Of a stretch of DNA of 37,591 nt, positions 13,606 through 19,502 are shown one piece after another. Position numbers and translations under genes: made by a program. The stretch comes from an uncultured Bacilli bacterium (GTDB taxonomy: Bacteria; Bacillota_I; Bacilli_A; RF39; UBA660): assembly GCA_944327365.1 (NCBI GenBank), contig CALVHI010000008.1:1-37591 (forward strand), read 5' to 3'. Under the pieces are notes generated by a model. That model ran no database searches, was not told the origin of the DNA, and saw only the letters and a program-made list of their open reading frames with translations. The stretch's first letter is position 1. Every line of letters starts with the position of its first letter.

Positions 13606-14208
13606 ATGGCAAAGAATTTATTAAATAATTATGTAGAACTAAATAGAGAAGATAAAGAAAGTTTACTAAAACTGTTAAAAGAAGATTTAAGTAATATTGA
13701 TGAAAAAGAAAAGAAGAAATATGATGAGATAAGCATTGCTGGTAATATTTATTTCGTACTTGATGTTAATGCGGAAGAACACAAAATAACATATTGCATG
13801 AAAGATGTTTTATCAAGAAAAGAAATGCTAAAGTATTTTACAGACCCTTGGTATCAAGATAGTTCTGATTATTGTGTAGGATATAACTCTGATATTAGAA
13901 ACAACAAGTTTGAAGATAGCTATGTTTATAAAGTACTAAATAGCAGTTTTAAAGAAGATAAATTGGCTGGGCTTGATGTAGTGGGTGATATCAGGTTGCT
14001 TACTAAAGAAGAGGTAGAAGAACTCGACGAAGAACATCGAAATATAAATAAGTGGTATTGGACGATGACTCCTTACAACGATATGAAAAAATTAGAGTTT
14101 GGTTCTTATGCTAGCGTGTTCTATGTGGGTTCGGCTGGCAGCCTCAACTGGCACAGCGTGCATGACAGCTATGGTGTGCGCCCAGTATTCACGCTGAAGA
14201 CTGAATAA
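13606..14208 (+). CDS. DUF6273 protein with DGR-type variable C-terminus (2)
   Basis: The 200-residue protein is a paralogue of the preceding gene product. After a helical N-terminus it shows a DUF6273 domain (NIYFVLDVNAEEHKITYCMKD, VVGDIRLLTKEEVEEL, WYWTMTPY, YGVRPVFTLK). Outside the variable end the two proteins are only distantly similar, whereas 52 of 78 bases of their variable segments are identical, including the whole 3' end. That local excess of identity plus codon-position 1/2 differences points to copying from one template repeat. AGGAG lies ten bases before the ATG, and the gene follows its partner by six bases. No reverse transcriptase lies nearby. Confidence 0.8.
   Translation: MAKNLLNNYVELNREDKESLLKLLKEDLSNIDEKEKKKYDEISIAGNIYFVLDVNAEEHKITYCMKDVLSRKEMLKYFTDPWYQDSSDYCVGYNSDIRNNKFEDSYVYKVLNSSFKEDKLAGLDVVGDIRLLTKEEVEELDEEHRNINKWYWTMTPYNDMKKLEFGSYASVFYVGSAGSLNWHSVHDSYGVRPVFTLKTE
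14110..14187 (+). other. Putative DGR variable region VR2
   Basis: These 78 bases have 46 G/C (59%). Encoded residues run A-S-V-F-Y-V-G-S-A-G-S-L-N-W-H-S-V-H-D-S-Y to G-V-R-P-V. Many variable codons have the form NNC or NNT, as expected when AAC/AAT codons of a template repeat are mutagenised at adenines. Confidence 0.65.
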
Positions 14209-14219
14209 CTGTTATAGCT

Positions 14220-14241
14220 TTAAAATCTATACTGATTTTAA
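14220..14241. other. Hairpin downstream of VR2
   Basis: TTAAAATC and GATTTTAA form a perfect 8-bp stem with a 6-base loop, 32 bases after VR2. DGR variable regions can be followed by a hairpin that stimulates homing. Spacing and composition differ from the known case in Bordetella phage BPP-1, so this is only a candidate. Confidence 0.3.
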
Positions 14242-14259
14242 TTAGGAAGAGGCAAAAAT

Positions 14260-14628
14260 ATGAATATAGAATCAAAACAACCTTATACAGTATTTAGAAA
14301 TGACTATAACCAATATACATTTTATAAACTTGGAATATCTAAGAAAGATACAACAGGCAAATGGGTAAACGGTTACATTAAGTGCAAATTTAAGAAAGAC
14401 ACAGTATTAGAAAATAAAACTAGAATTTATATAAAAAATGCATGGTTATCTTTTGATTTAAAAGAAAAAGAAACAATACCATTTATCTTCGTTTCTGAAT
14501 TTGAAACAGCAGATGAAGTGATTGACAGCAGTAAAAAATCTGCAGAGACAGTGCAGAGCGAATCAGATGACCCATTTAAAGATTTTGGCGAAGAGATAGA
14601 AATTAGAGACGAAGATTTACCATTTTAA
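14260..14628 (+). CDS. Single-stranded DNA-binding-like protein
   Basis: The 122-residue protein has a beta-rich OB-like N-terminal domain (YTVFRNDYNQYTFYKLGISKK to IPFIFVSEF). A disordered acidic tail follows that ends DDPFKDFGEEIEIRDEDLPF. The DLPF tip is the hallmark by which SSB proteins recruit partner enzymes. It probably protects ssDNA during phage replication. AGGAAGAGG precedes the ATG. The OB-fold call rests on the tail, size and context, because the N-terminal domain is not a textbook SSB. Confidence 0.7.
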   Translation: MNIESKQPYTVFRNDYNQYTFYKLGISKKDTTGKWVNGYIKCKFKKDTVLENKTRIYIKNAWLSFDLKEKETIPFIFVSEFETADEVIDSSKKSAETVQSESDDPFKDFGEEIEIRDEDLPF

Positions 14629-14638
14629 TAAATTTAAA

Positions 14639-14708
14639 AGCTACTATCCATAACAATGGACACTTCCTTTACTATAAGCCGAGTTTGTGGTAGCGAGTTT
14701 GGGCTTTG
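14639..14708. other. Dyad-rich intergenic segment
   Basis: The gap holds TCCAT-AACA-ATGGA, a pair AAGCC/GGGCTT enclosing GTGGTAGC, GCTAC pairing with GTAGC, and a direct repeat GAGTTTG. It lies just ahead of the methyltransferase-like gene and may be a regulatory leader; no known riboswitch is recognised. Confidence 0.3.
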
Positions 14709-14724
14709 ATTTTAAGGAGGATAT

Positions 14725-15387
14725 ATGAAATATCATTGTTTTTTTGAACAAAGTGGGACATTTAAAAATGAATTCAAAAAATTAGGATATGAGGCATACG
14801 ATTATGATATATTAAATGATTTTGAAGAAACTGATTATCAAGTAGATTTATTCAAAGAAATAGAGAATGCTTATGATAATAAGAAAAGTATATTCGATAA
14901 TTTTAACAAAGATGAAGATTTTATTATAGCATTTTTCCCTTGTGTGAGATTTGAAGATCAAATTATATTATGTTTTCGAGGAGAAAATTCTGGTTATAAA
15001 AATTGGAGTATCGAAAAAAAATTAGAAAATGATTTAAAGTTGCATGATGAATTAAATCATAATTACAAAATAGTGACAAAATTAGTGTTGGTGTGTATTA
15101 GTAAAGGCATACCTTTAATTATTGAAAATCCATATTCAGAGCAACATTATTTAAAGAGATATTGGGGCTTAAAGCCAAAACTAATTGATAAAAATAGGCG
15201 AGAAAATGGTGATTATTATTCAAAACCTACACAGTATTTTTTTGTTAATTATGACCCTAAAAATAATATTTTATTTGAACCACTATCACACATTGAATAT
15301 AAAATTGTTGAACAGCAAAATAAAGTTGAAAGAAGCACGATAAGTTCGCAATATGCTAATCGTTTTATAAGAGAGTTTATATTATGA
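14725..15387 (+). CDS. DNA cytosine methyltransferase-like protein
   Basis: The 220 residues follow the order of small phage C5-methylase-like proteins: an N-terminal SAM-site-like loop (FFEQSGTFKNEFKKLGYEAYDYDILNDF), the catalytic-type Pro-Cys (FFPCVRFED), the ENV-like motif as IENPYSEQHYL, and a C-terminal KPTQYFFVNY. At this length the usual large target-recognition domain is absent. It may methylate phage DNA or be a relic with a regulatory role. AAGGAGG lies seven bases before the ATG. The exact specificity cannot be read from the sequence. Confidence 0.65.
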   Translation: MKYHCFFEQSGTFKNEFKKLGYEAYDYDILNDFEETDYQVDLFKEIENAYDNKKSIFDNFNKDEDFIIAFFPCVRFEDQIILCFRGENSGYKNWSIEKKLENDLKLHDELNHNYKIVTKLVLVCISKGIPLIIENPYSEQHYLKRYWGLKPKLIDKNRRENGDYYSKPTQYFFVNYDPKNNILFEPLSHIEYKIVEQQNKVERSTISSQYANRFIREFIL

Positions 15388-15457
15388 AAGGAGCATATTT
15401 AAGTATGGATGATGCTTATAAGATAGCAAATTTTGACAAACAAAGAGAAAAAACATA

Positions 15458-15604
15458 ATGTTAGAATCAGATAATAAGCTTTTGAAAGAAATTGTTAAAA
15501 ATAAAGATAAACATTATTTAAAGATTATAGATGAAAAGAACAAGAGAATTAAAGAACTTGAGGAAGAAAATTATCATTTAAAAAACAAGCAAATATCATT
15601 TTAG
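15458..15604 (+). CDS. Small coiled-coil protein (48 aa)
   Basis: A 48-residue frame begins LESDNKLLKEIVKNKDKHYLK and ends in a heptad-like helix (KNKRIKELEEENYHLKNKQ). The ribosome site is weak (AAAGAG). Early phage regions often carry such small coiled-coil proteins. Function unknown. Confidence 0.45.
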   Translation: MLESDNKLLKEIVKNKDKHYLKIIDEKNKRIKELEEENYHLKNKQISF

Positions 15605-15616
15605 AAATGGAGTAAT

Positions 15617-15874
15617 ATGATAAAGATAAAAGATAATGTAGATTCAAAAGAATTGGAAGAATATGGCTACATAAAACACAATAACAAAAAAGCGTTAGTT
15701 GATTATTATAAGTTTGGAAATAATTATGTAATAAATATATATAAAGATAAAACAGTACACATTTCTTTTTCAAGGCCATATAACGAAATGATTAAAGAAA
15801 ATGATGAAATAATATACAGCAAAATTAAGGATTTAATAGGAGCTAATTTAGTAGAAAAGAGTGATAATCAATGA
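15617..15874 (+). CDS. Hypothetical protein (85 aa)
   Basis: I do not recognise this protein. It reads as a small alpha/beta protein with beta strands in YVINIYKDKTVHISFSRPY and a C-terminal helix. GGAG lies a few bases before the ATG, and an ATGA overlap joins it to the next gene. Similar beta-rich small proteins are common in phage early operons but give no function. Confidence 0.55.
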   Translation: MIKIKDNVDSKELEEYGYIKHNNKKALVDYYKFGNNYVINIYKDKTVHISFSRPYNEMIKENDEIIYSKIKDLIGANLVEKSDNQ

Positions 15875-16023
15875 TTAAATTAACAAAAGAAGAAGAAATG
15901 CTAGAGAAAAAAGAAGATTTAGTATTTCTTTGGCTATATAAAAATGAAATTTCATTTAAAGAAATATCAGAACAATATGTTGAAATTTTAGAATGGAGAG
16001 AAATTACTTTAAATCTACGCTAG
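15871..16023 (+). CDS. Small helical protein (50 aa)
   Basis: The frame starts in an ATGA overlap with the previous gene and encodes IKLTKEEEMLEKKEDLVFLW and then ISFKEISEQYVEILEW. It looks like a pair of helices with a short helix-turn-helix flavour. It overlaps the next gene by 31 bases in another frame. Function unknown. Confidence 0.45.
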   Translation: MIKLTKEEEMLEKKEDLVFLWLYKNEISFKEISEQYVEILEWREITLNLR

Positions 16024-16187
16024 CAAAAAGTGATGTATATGTTGCAACGCTAATAGATGGAAAAAATAAAGAAATTGATTACCAAAGACCTTTTGCTATT
16101 GAGTATATGTTAAATAATAAAAGATTAGATGGAACTGAATGGTATTATAAATTAACAAATAGAAAAGGAGATGATGATAGAAATTAA
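15993..16187 (+). CDS. Hypothetical protein (64 aa)
   Basis: I do not recognise this protein. It is soluble and charged, with KSDVYVATLIDGKNKEIDYQRPF as its most structured stretch. The start lies inside the previous frame without a strong ribosome site, so translation may be coupled or start at a later codon. It overlaps the next gene by 17 bases. Confidence 0.5.
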   Translation: MERNYFKSTLAKSDVYVATLIDGKNKEIDYQRPFAIEYMLNNKRLDGTEWYYKLTNRKGDDDRN

Positions 16188-16566
16188 TGTAAAAGATAAG
16201 ATAATTGAAGTCAGTAAATTGTTAGATGAATTAGATAAATACGATGATAGCTTATCTAATCTATTGTCGAATGTTGATAGTAAAATATGTGATTTAATGC
16301 ATTTAATAGAAAATAATGTGCTAAGAACCAATCAGTGCTATAGAGTTATAAGAGAGCTACATAAATTAAGATTAGAGAGAAGAAAAATAAAGAATGATAT
16401 GGACTTAATACAAGTGTTCAAATTTGAAAAAAACAAATTGTTAAACATTGAAAATAGAAAGTTCTTATTAAGTGCAATTGGAAAAGAAAATAAAAGGCAT
16501 CAAAATGCTAAATACATTAATAGAGTTTATACAGAAGAAGAAATAAAAAAGCTAATAGGAGTGTGA
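16171..16566 (+). CDS. Helical hypothetical protein (131 aa)
   Basis: I do not recognise the family. The protein is mostly helical with a long amphipathic first half (KIIEVSKLLDELDKYDDSLSNLLSN) and a basic middle (VIRELHKLRLERRKIKNDMDL). The end, NRVYTEEEIKKLIGV, is typical of small phage proteins found before late regulators. GGAGATG precedes adjacent ATG codons at 16171 and 16174. Confidence 0.6.
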   Translation: MMIEINVKDKIIEVSKLLDELDKYDDSLSNLLSNVDSKICDLMHLIENNVLRTNQCYRVIRELHKLRLERRKIKNDMDLIQVFKFEKNKLLNIENRKFLLSAIGKENKRHQNAKYINRVYTEEEIKKLIGV

Positions 16567-16571
16567 TCTAG

Positions 16572-16757
16572 TTGGATAAATTAAAACAAAACTTAGCAAC
16601 ATTGAAAATAATAAACAAGTGCAATATTACTTATAATCCAGTATCAAAAGTAATAAAAATAAATAAATCAATTCGAGTTCAAGATTTAAAGTTGTTTAGA
16701 GCAATGCTTATTATAAATCATATCGATTATAAAGATATTGTAGTGGAGGCAAAATAA
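16572..16757 (+). CDS. Hypothetical protein (61 aa, TTG start)
   Basis: The start is TTG, preceded by AGGAGTG. The 61 residues are lysine-rich and suggest a beta-alpha-beta unit (NITYNPVSKVIKINKSIRVQ). I do not recognise it. It ends exactly before the ArpU-like gene, in one transcript with it. Confidence 0.5.
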   Translation: MDKLKQNLATLKIINKCNITYNPVSKVIKINKSIRVQDLKLFRAMLIINHIDYKDIVVEAK

Positions 16758-17192
16758 ATGGAACAACATTTAACTATTCGCGAAGTAAAGAATGAAATTA
16801 AAAAGCTAGAAAATGAATTAAATATTTATCTTACTAAAAAGAATATTAATTTGTTAAAAGTACAACCTAAAGCAATGCAAATAAAGGACATAGTAGTAGA
16901 TAGTTCCCACACTAATTTTGATAGTTTTCTAAATTATATTCAAAAATCTGAAGAATATGACACTAAAATATATGGCTTATTAGCATCTATTTATTCTTAT
17001 AAAGCATATATTGCAAACGAACTTAAAAGAATGGCAGAGTATGATGAGATAGGCTATATCGTTTATTTAAAAGAAGAAGAGAGAAGAAGTTGGCGAGAAA
17101 TTGACCGAATATTACACCATGGGGAAGGATATTCTAAATTAAAATATATTCGATATAAAAAGATAAAAAAAATTGGTGTCAAGAGTAATTGA
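16758..17192 (+). CDS. ArpU/RinA-like late transcription regulator
   Basis: The 144-residue protein ends with YIVYLKEEERRSWREIDRILHHGEGYSKLKYIRYKKIKK, a sigma-region-4-like helix-turn-helix. Short phage activators of the ArpU/DUF1492 group have this form: a helical N-terminus, a C-terminal HTH, and a location as the last early gene before the packaging genes. They switch on late transcription. Two tandem 10-bp repeats start at its stop codon and precede a TATAAT, a likely target. GGAGG lies about ten bases before the ATG. Confidence 0.75.
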   Translation: MEQHLTIREVKNEIKKLENELNIYLTKKNINLLKVQPKAMQIKDIVVDSSHTNFDSFLNYIQKSEEYDTKIYGLLASIYSYKAYIANELKRMAEYDEIGYIVYLKEEERRSWREIDRILHHGEGYSKLKYIRYKKIKKIGVKSN

Positions 17193-17232
17193 TACCGTTT
17201 GATACCGTTTTAAGTGGTATAATGTGTATAAT
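17189..17232 (+). promoter_or_regulatory. Putative late promoter with activator repeats
   Basis: TTGATACCGT occurs twice in tandem (17189-17198 and 17199-17208), followed by TATAAT at 17218-17223 and again at 17227-17232. Neither -10 has a good -35 at 17 bp, which suggests activator dependence, probably on the ArpU-like product encoded just upstream. ATACC and GGTAT also form a small dyad around the first -10. Confidence 0.5.
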
Positions 17233-17450
17233 GAGATAATTATACTTATCTCATAAACAAATACTCGAGATTGTTTGTTGGAGTTTTAGTGATAATCTCA
17301 AATTGCTTTTCAAAAGAACTGTGTGGAGAACCAACCGAAACAGTGTGAGGAAAGCAACATAGAGGTAGTGCCTCTTATATGCTAGTGTGGAGGTTATGAC
17401 TCCAATCTAGCTCCATTGACTAATAGATACATTAATTTGTATCTTTTTTT
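17233..17450 (+). ncRNA. Structured noncoding RNA of about 220 nt, family not recognised
   Basis: No reading frame fits here. Successive stems are visible: ATGAGATAA/TTATCTCAT (17231-17239, 17246-17254); GAGATT/AATCTC (17267, 17294); TTGCTTT/AAAGCAA (17303, 17351) enclosing ACTGT/ACAGT (17318, 17340); AGAGG/CCTCT (17361, 17371); and GCTAG/CTAGC (17381, 17407) enclosing TGGAG/CTCCA. It ends in a terminator, AGATACA/TGTATCT (17425, 17438), plus a run of T. Its GC content is higher than that of neighbouring genes. It sits between the late regulator and a tRNA, as large phage RNAs such as GOLLD and ROOL do, but it is too short for those as I know them. GAGGAAAGC recalls RNase P RNA, yet other RNase P landmarks are missing. 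Confidence 0.6.
17425..17450 (+). terminator. Terminator of the structured RNA
   Basis: AGATACA (17425-17431) and TGTATCT (17438-17444) form a perfect 7-bp stem with a 6-base loop, followed by six more T. Confidence 0.75.
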
Positions 17451-17594
17451 ATTAGGTTGTAGTTTTGATGCAGAAACGTTGAAGCAACTGCTAACTCAAT
17501 AGCACAACGAGATTAATAATAAACTATGTAAAAACTATAAGTGCGTATAGAATGTTTGGTTAACCCTTTACTATACAAATGTTTATCCTTTTAT
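17451..17594. other. Gene-free stretch between the structured RNA and the tRNA
   Basis: No reading frame or promoter stands out. Small stems are present (GTTG-AAG-CAAC, TGCTA-ACTCAA-TAGCA, TATAG/CTATA), so part of it may be a tRNA precursor leader or a second structured domain. Confidence 0.35.
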
Positions 17595-17670
17595 TGGCGA
17601 ATAACTCAATGGTTAGAGTTCTCGGCTTATATCCGAGCGGTTGTAGGTTCAAGTCCTACTTCGCCAACCA
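17595..17670 (+). tRNA. tRNA-Ile (anticodon UAU)
   Basis: All arms are complete: acceptor TGGCGAA/TTCGCCA, D-stem ACTC/GAGT, anticodon stem CTCGG/CCGAG with loop CTTATAT, variable loop CGGTT, T-stem GTAGG/CCTAC with loop TTCAAGT, discriminator A, and an encoded CCA. The anticodon TAT reads AUA. Most bacteria read AUA with a lysidine-modified CAU tRNA instead, so a UAU tRNA is an addition suited to this AUA-rich phage. Confidence 0.93.
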
Positions 17671-17672
17671 TG

Positions 17673-17786
17673 ATTTTTTATTTGAGAGTACAAGAACGCT
17701 CCTTTACTAACTAAAACAAAAACTAGTATAAACCAATAAGTCTTTTATTCATTTTATTCCGACTTGTACTTTCAAATAAGAAAAAA
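17673..17786. other. Long-range hairpin downstream of the tRNA
   Basis: TTATTTGAGAGTACAAG (17678-17694) pairs with CTTGTACTTTCAAATAA (17763-17779), 17 bp with one G-U pair. After a single bulged G, a run of T pairs with a run of A and extends the stem to about 23 bp. The 68-base loop is AT-rich without clear structure. It separates the tRNA from the HNH gene and may be an RNase III-type processing site or a structured leader. Confidence 0.5.
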
Positions 17787-17812
17787 CATAAAAATTGTCT
17801 GAGCGAGGTATT

Positions 17813-18232
17813 ATGAGAGAAATAACAAAAGAAATGATAGAGTATTACAAAATAATGAAGCTTGGCTATGACTTTATGGGTTATCCATCCTTAAAAAAGA
17901 ATACTCTTAGCTTTCACCATACCATAGTGCCTCGTAGGAATTGCAAGAGTATGGGATTAGGAGAAGGTTATTTATGGTGGAATGGAGCTATATTAAATCA
18001 ATCAACCTCTCATGAATATCTACACTTGATTGAAGCAAAGGACTATGACATGTTTTTAGTGATAACCAGTGAAATGATAGACCAAAATATCAAAGGCTAT
18101 TTAGATAGAGAGAATCTATTAAGAATTCGAGATATACTAGAGCAGTTCGAACGGGAGCATTGTTCGGACAGAAGTAAGAAAGGAAATCTATTAATAAAAG
18201 ATAGTTATTTAAGGAGAGTGAGGAAATTATGA
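17813..18232 (+). CDS. HNH-like nuclease of the packaging region
   Basis: The ATG at 17813 has GAGG six bases upstream and is preferred to an upstream TTG. In the 139 residues, LSFHHTIVPRRNCKSMGLGEGYLWWNGAILNQSTSHEYLHLIE has the His-His and Asn/His pattern of HNH-type nucleases. It is followed by DYDMFLVITSEMIDQNIKG, common to a phage family next to terminase genes. In several phages an HNH protein works with the terminase in packaging. The assignment is by motif resemblance and context. Confidence 0.65.
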   Translation: MREITKEMIEYYKIMKLGYDFMGYPSLKKNTLSFHHTIVPRRNCKSMGLGEGYLWWNGAILNQSTSHEYLHLIEAKDYDMFLVITSEMIDQNIKGYLDRENLLRIRDILEQFEREHCSDRSKKGNLLIKDSYLRRVRKL

Positions 18233-18522
18233 AAGTAATGATTAGTCAACCAATGAAAGGTAAAACAAAAGAAGAAATATTAAAAATAAGAAGTAAAATT
18301 ATTGAAGATACCAGTTTAGAAAAAAACGAAATTTTGAATAATCTGTTTGATTTTGAAAATAAATCATCACTTTATTATTTAGCAAAGTCGCTAGAAGTAA
18401 TGCCTGAAGCAGACCTAGTCTTATTTACTCATGATTGGGAGCAAGCACGTGGTTGTAGAATCGAATATGAAGTTGCTAAAGCGTATGGCAAAATGATTAT
18501 GATATTACCGAACGAAGATTAA
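18229..18522 (+). CDS. DUF4406 protein, nucleoside deoxyribosyltransferase-like
   Basis: MKVMISQPMKGKTKEEI opens the protein and AKSLEVMPEADLVLFTHDWEQARGCRIEYEVAKAYGK closes it; both are typical of DUF4406, a small Rossmann-like fold related to nucleoside 2-deoxyribosyltransferases. At 97 residues it is of normal length. It may act on nucleotides, but no reaction is established to my knowledge. It overlaps the HNH gene by four bases. Confidence 0.8.
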   Translation: MKVMISQPMKGKTKEEILKIRSKIIEDTSLEKNEILNNLFDFENKSSLYYLAKSLEVMPEADLVLFTHDWEQARGCRIEYEVAKAYGKMIMILPNED

Positions 18523-18540
18523 ATGAAAGGAAGTGAGCAC

Positions 18541-18921
18541 ATGGCTAGAGGAGCAAAGGTGGATAACCAAAAAATAGCAGAAATAGTAGCTAGTTTTGCA
18601 CTAACAAATAATTATAGTGAAACAGCAAGAGTAACTGGCGTGTGTGCTAATACTGTAAAGAATGTTATAGACAAACAAAAGAGTGAGAATGCGGAGGAAT
18701 ATGAGAAAGTTTGCGAAGAAAAAAAAGAAGAGTTTTCAGAGTTTGCAAACAAACTAATTCTTAAAGCTATGAAAAAGCTAGACAAAGAATTAGATAAAGA
18801 TAATATTCCTGTCAATAATTTAACGACCGTAATAGGAACATTATATGATAAAATGCGATTAGCTAATGGCGAAAGTACGGAAAATAATAAATTTGAAGTG
18901 GAAATAAAGGTAGTAGAATGA
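18541..18921 (+). CDS. terS: Terminase small subunit
   Basis: The ATG at 18541 follows GGAAGTGAG at a good distance. The 126 residues show an N-terminal helix-turn-helix (IAEIVASFALTNNYSETARVTGVCANTVKNVIDKQK) and then an oligomerisation-like helical region. TerS recognises the packaging site and loads the large subunit. Its place just ahead of TerL supports the call. A homing-type HNH gene now separates it from TerL, starting in its stop codon. Confidence 0.8.
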   Translation: MARGAKVDNQKIAEIVASFALTNNYSETARVTGVCANTVKNVIDKQKSENAEEYEKVCEEKKEEFSEFANKLILKAMKKLDKELDKDNIPVNNLTTVIGTLYDKMRLANGESTENNKFEVEIKVVE

Positions 18922-19502
18922 TGGAAGAAATTTGGAAAATAATAAACAACACAAATAACATGTTTTCAATTAGCAATTTAGGAAAGATAAGAAATAACAA
19001 GACAGGTAAAATTTTAAAGACACAAAAAAACAAAAAAGGATACCATATCGTTCGAGTAACAGTGAACCAACGTAAAACAACCTTTAGAATACACAGATTG
19101 GTTGCAGAATGTTTTGTGTCAAATGTTGATAATAAACCTCAAGTAAATCATAAAGATGGCAATAAAAATAATAATAAGTCTACCAATTTAGAATGGGTTT
19201 CTAACAAAGAAAATTGTTTGCACGCAATTAAAAATGGGTTGTGGGCTAATGTGTTTAATGCATCTAAATTAGCTAACGAAAAAAGAAAAACTCCAATTTT
19301 GGCAAAAAATATAGTTACTGGAAAAATCTATAAATTCGATTCTATTTGTGATGCAGAAAAGGCTCTAGGCACAAAACATATTAACGCAGTTATAAAAGGA
19401 GAACGTAGTCAGGCTAAAGGCTACGTTTTTAGATATTATAAAGGTGGTGGTGTACCGAATGAAGTTATCTATAACAAAGAAGCAAGAACAATTTATCAAT
19501 AG
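18918..19502 (+). CDS. Homing HNH endonuclease (NUMOD4-HNH-NUMOD1) inserted between terS and terL
   Basis: Of 194 residues, EIWKIINNTNNMFSISNLGKIRN is NUMOD4 (about 4-26). FRIHRLVAECFV and QVNHKDGNKNNNKSTNLEWVSNKEN form the HNH core (about 53-100). ILAKNIVTGKIYKFDSICDAEKALG to KGYVFRYY is a NUMOD1 DNA-binding repeat (about 128-175). Such free-standing endonucleases spread by cutting conserved genes in alleles that lack them. The last 14 codons run over the start of terL in another frame, so its C-terminus is made of reused terL sequence. It begins at the terS stop. Confidence 0.9.
   Translation: MMEEIWKIINNTNNMFSISNLGKIRNNKTGKILKTQKNKKGYHIVRVTVNQRKTTFRIHRLVAECFVSNVDNKPQVNHKDGNKNNNKSTNLEWVSNKENCLHAIKNGLWANVFNASKLANEKRKTPILAKNIVTGKIYKFDSICDAEKALGTKHINAVIKGERSQAKGYVFRYYKGGGVPNEVIYNKEARTIYQ

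Noticed and set aside
15384-15458. A frame of 24 codons (or 17 from an internal ATG with AAAGGAG upstream) after the methyltransferase-like gene
   Set aside because: Too short to support as a gene without conservation data, although the ribosome site is good.
17300-17360. GAGGAAAGC in the structured RNA as a sign of RNase P RNA
   Set aside because: The other conserved RNase P elements and the usual length of about 400 nt are absent.
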